This document shows, piece after piece, positions 62,301 to 64,000 of a stretch of DNA of 64,000 nt; within the stretch, counting starts at the first letter, position 1; each line of letters opens with the position of its first letter. Source of the DNA: an uncultured Clostridia bacterium (GTDB taxonomy: Bacteria; Bacillota; Clostridia; UMGS1810); contig CAKSTI010000013.1 of NCBI GenBank assembly GCA_934500705.1, forward strand, positions 20,233 through 84,232, in the 5' to 3' direction. Below the pieces are notes generated by a model that worked only from the letters and a program-made list of their open reading frames with translations, had not been told where the DNA came from and did no database searches. The position numbers were made by a program, and so were the translations under genes.

Positions 62301-64000
62301 TTTGCATAGAGTTCGTCTCTGATGCTGCCTGCGCCGTTTTCTTTGAGTTTATCGTCGATGTATTTTTTAACGGTAGCGTCTGTTTCGGTTCCGTTAAAGT
62401 ACACGTCCTTAACGTACTGAATGCTCTCGTCAACGAGGAACTTTCTGAAATCTGCGTTTGTCTGAATATAATCTTTGAGCGCATCGCTTGTGAGAATATA
62501 TTCAAGTGTTGCATCTTTCTCTATAAAGCTCTTTTTAAAGCTGTCGCTTGCGATGATGGTATCTACCATATCCTCGTCGCTTGCAAGCTCTTTGATAAAG
62601 TCATCATCGTTTACGAGTTTATCACGAAGTGTTGCATCGTTCATAAAGGTCTTTTTGAGTGACTCATTTGCAAGCATTGAGTCAACAACGGAACGGTTGC
62701 TCAAAATTTTCTTTATAAACTCGTCGTTGTCGATATTTTCCTCAATGTATTTATCAACCTCGCCCTCAATCTGTTTAACAGTGAGGAAGTCTGCCATTTT
62801 GAGAGTTACAGACTGGTTTAAAATCTTTCTGCTGCTGTCGATTATGCCCTTTGACTCCAACTTTTGGAGAAGTTCGTCATACACATAAACATCTCTGGAC
62901 TCCAATGCGGAGAGAACGTTTTTTAAGAGCGTCTTGCCCTGGTGCATTGCATCGAGAGCGGACTCTGCGATTGATGACTCGGAGTCATACACCAATGTAA
63001 AGCCGAGTTTCGTTATGCCGGGGACAACCGAACCGTCGAGGTAAACATCGTCCTGAACATAGAGAGAAATTGTCCTGAACATAAGGCATACGTCAATGTC
63101 CTTTGTTATGGGCATATCGGTATCAAAGATAACCCAATCGGTGCCGTCGTTGTACCAGAGTTCGGGGTAGATGTAATGGAGAACATTGCCCTCACCGTCG
63201 GTATAGCCGGCTCTTTTCTTGGACTCTTTATCACCGAGAACCGCATCAATCTGCGCCTGTGTAATCTTTTCGTTTGCGAGCACTTCAACACTGCCTTTGA
63301 AGTTTTCGCTTACGGCGTTGGAACCGTCATAAAGATTTACCTTAAATTTGGTTTCCGGTGTAACCGTGCCGAGGTTAACTTTGCCGTCTACGGTTTTAAT
63401 CTTTCCGGACTTTTTGCCGTCAAAATCCGTTACGGACGGTGTGGCTGCATTTACGGTGAACTTAAAGTTTACCTCGCCCTCTGCACCCGCCTTCTTATTA
63501 AATTTAAGCGTAAAGAGTTTAAGCGGTGCCGTGCCGAAGCTTGCGCTTGTAAGTCCTTTTGCCGCATCCGGCTCAAACCACGAAATTTTGCTTGCGCTTG
63601 CATCGAGTCTGCCGTCGATTGCGGAAACTGCCTTGTCAAAGTCAAGTTTACCGCCTTCAAAGCTGTAATCTATTGTGATGCTGTGGATATTCGTTATATC
63701 TCCCGGCATCCTGTCAAGTGTTACGTCCATTGTTACAACGCCTGTTGTCTCGTCATATGTGGGAACAAATTTGAGTGTTCCCTCCTCTGTAACCGGAGGA
63801 AGTTTGCCGAGGTTAACTTTGCCGTCTACGGTTTTAATCTTTTCGGACTTTTTGCCGTCAAAGTCTGTTACGGACGGTGTGGTTGCATTTACGGTGAACT
63901 TAAAGTTCACTTCGTCCTCTGCGCCCGCCTTCTTATTAAATTTAAGCGTAAAGAGTTTAAGCGGTGCCGTGCCGAAGCTTGCGCTTGTAAGTCCTTTTGC
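59318..64000 (-). CDS. Giant secreted repeat protein (cohesin-like and helical repeats), 5' end outside window
   Basis: The frame is open to the window end, giving 1560 residues of a longer protein. Counting from the window end, residues 1-210 hold two copies of a 146-residue cohesin-like beta-sandwich unit (period 438 bp; copies end in TVDGKVNLG). An InlB/Listeria-Bacteroides-repeat-like stretch follows (YTDGEGNVLHYIYPELWYN). Then comes a long helical region: first a degenerate ten-residue repeat (about nt 62735-62400, SLKKTFMNDA, TLRDKLVNDD, DFIKELASDE), later a Tyr/Asp/Phe-rich stretch (about 61500-60960, YFDKYYNKYFDDLYDKYYDE). It ends in NRYLQ with no SLH or sorting motif. It may form an extended surface fibre or scaffold, possibly held by the adjacent SLH protein. 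Confidence 0.7.
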   Translation of the reverse strand, partial: AKGLTSASFGTAPLKLFTLKFNKKAGAEDEVNFKFTVNATTPSVTDFDGKKSEKIKTVDGKVNLGKLPPVTEEGTLKFVPTYDETTGVVTMDVTLDRMPGDITNIHSITIDYSFEGGKLDFDKAVSAIDGRLDASASKISWFEPDAAKGLTSASFGTAPLKLFTLKFNKKAGAEGEVNFKFTVNAATPSVTDFDGKKSGKIKTVDGKVNLGTVTPETKFKVNLYDGSNAVSENFKGSVEVLANEKITQAQIDAVLGDKESKKRAGYTDGEGNVLHYIYPELWYNDGTDWVIFDTDMPITKDIDVCLMFRTISLYVQDDVYLDGSVVPGITKLGFTLVYDSESSIAESALDAMHQGKTLLKNVLSALESRDVYVYDELLQKLESKGIIDSSRKILNQSVTLKMADFLTVKQIEGEVDKYIEENIDNDEFIKKILSNRSVVDSMLANESLKKTFMNDATLRDKLVNDDDFIKELASDEDMVDTIIASDSFKKSFIEKDATLEYILTSDALKDYIQTNADFRKFLVDESIQYVKDVYFNGTETDATVKKYIDDKLKENGAGSIRDELYANDTVKQTVKNWLKEKLDNDPSELLSDATFKAHVKARLKADWASGEPAFKDAVRAHLNTWDKIGPQLEKLLLTDADFRLEMKDDIRAGLKSNTTLKDEIKVDADIKAEAQTKLLTELQTAGTEIREDAYTRLKADLLTSDDAKNYAKANFKDKFTEPDFINNTVKTIDNTKKAGIGSEIKGTVFSTPELETELKKFIMTDDNIRVKLIELGASDEQADKYISGSLETENPTEYTRLKTEIETYYGAEKENLYDANFVGKFNDIVDVCFADANLFDKVYDQIFDRFYTQVLDQNYNYDVFDECIDTYFGTNFDTLYNDYFDKYYNKYFDDLYDKYYDEYCADNAKFEEFYNKYASTYVQDNFTELFNNNFDNYYARLATDPDFRAKVEQYIDDNFDTEIFTAANIEEYYNDYCDDAQFDRYFNDYYNDRAKFDDYYDNHVSEVVRDTYNNPANTEVIRIVNGYLNTYVGEIVDKYAANTLDADMADAINNFIKSGVKEKIRNKYNTDANFRSTMSNLIETNAKEYVKKYVNNDPSLTDEQRKMIKDAIAEYADDIADEYVNGTISAENKKFVDERIEKYVDSAITKYLNGTDDTIKTLIQKHAKTAIDAYKETKAYKDLMADFAAKKDDITINKDNLVLARGIADAVRGYTYDKIKAEFIPSKYYKAIELIDEDVVRRYVMQATKDFADGLDAKCDIVESSSDANITETYPASLTAVVDIMNDWVVPYYNKFVKKATDKLKSVPEVDYDNNTKLKELAETNWLEKFFERTTDGAYRLKLNSIEQYYDVVYDAAVIAHDALIYYNKFDDATIESKTKAAAAILATYANKANEIIMNYITKGELPKGLTLDKILDVNYRLRNLYNKYEDKIETALDKYEQYLNRDYAKVFDKLSTATIAAEGERFKATDAALEIKIGGKLFGIDSAFDALLSGNNTVSDAAAQEKIDKVVNKIKSAEITPVPVPSKIYVDAYRGTVSSRTFRGHKTGNITVEVNRYLQ
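63411..64000 (-). repeat. Tandem 438-bp repeat encoding cohesin-like units
   Basis: Sequence at 63411-63562 recurs 438 bp further on at 63849-64000 with few changes (for example the 20 bases at 63543-63562 are identical to 63981-64000). The array continues beyond the window. The period equals 146 codons, so the repeat keeps the reading frame. Confidence 0.9.

Overview
The window reads as a chromosomal segment of a Gram-positive, endospore-forming member of the Clostridia. It carries spoIVA, spoIIGA-sigE and yunB, S-layer homology (SLH) anchored surface proteins, a tryptophan T-box, and AGGAGG-type ribosome binding sites. The many secreted multidomain carbohydrate-active proteins suggest a plant- or glycan-degrading gut or rumen lineage (a Monoglobus-like or related organism is a guess, not shown by the sequence). 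There are no rRNA genes, CRISPR arrays or intact prophage.

Layout: (1) 1-1700, spoIVA with a sigma-E type promoter. (2) 1723-7503, a visibly AT-richer minus-strand island: a soluble FtsH-like AAA+ metalloprotease, a PcfJ-like zinc-ribbon protein, a WYL regulator and a GmrSD-type (DUF262/DUF1524) protein; probably horizontally acquired and possibly defensive. (3) 7656-10735, a tryptophan-type ABC importer behind a Trp T-box. (4) 10765-12338, spoIIGA-sigE. (5) 12462-38578, a large Gram-positive polysaccharide utilisation locus: divergent from a sensor / AraC-type regulator / histidine kinase set run a CUT1 sugar importer, a clan GH-A hydrolase with a CBM9-like module, three SLH proteins, three lectin-like secreted proteins and a second clan GH-A hydrolase. 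A 16-nt operator-like motif lies upstream of both the importer and the last lectin gene. (6) 38627-41281, a large secreted Cys/His-rich GLUG-repeat protein. (7) 41340-51726, housekeeping: mtaB, an HPr-like protein, DUF4364, cca, an AI-2E family permease, five tRNAs (Gly, Arg, His, Gln, Lys), a cupin/HxlR pair, mscL, murA, yunB, and the trmR-trhP tRNA wobble-uridine modification pair. (8) 51737-54869, a GH26-like enzyme with two esterases. (9) 54943-56690, a 278-bp highly folded inverted-repeat element directly in front of an ECF-like sigma factor and its membrane partner. (10) 56743-57994, a Cys-rich small protein overlapping a serine recombinase. (11) 58079-64000, an SLH protein and a giant secreted protein (open at the window end) with cohesin-like repeats, a decapeptide-like helical repeat and a Tyr/Asp-rich segment.

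The most unusual signals are the 278-bp element and its short relative at 22096-22129, a recurring C-terminal module shared by five secreted proteins, the shared operator of the polysaccharide locus, the repeat architecture of the giant protein, and the protease/PcfJ/WYL/GmrSD island. All functional statements rest on reading motifs by eye; no database search was run.
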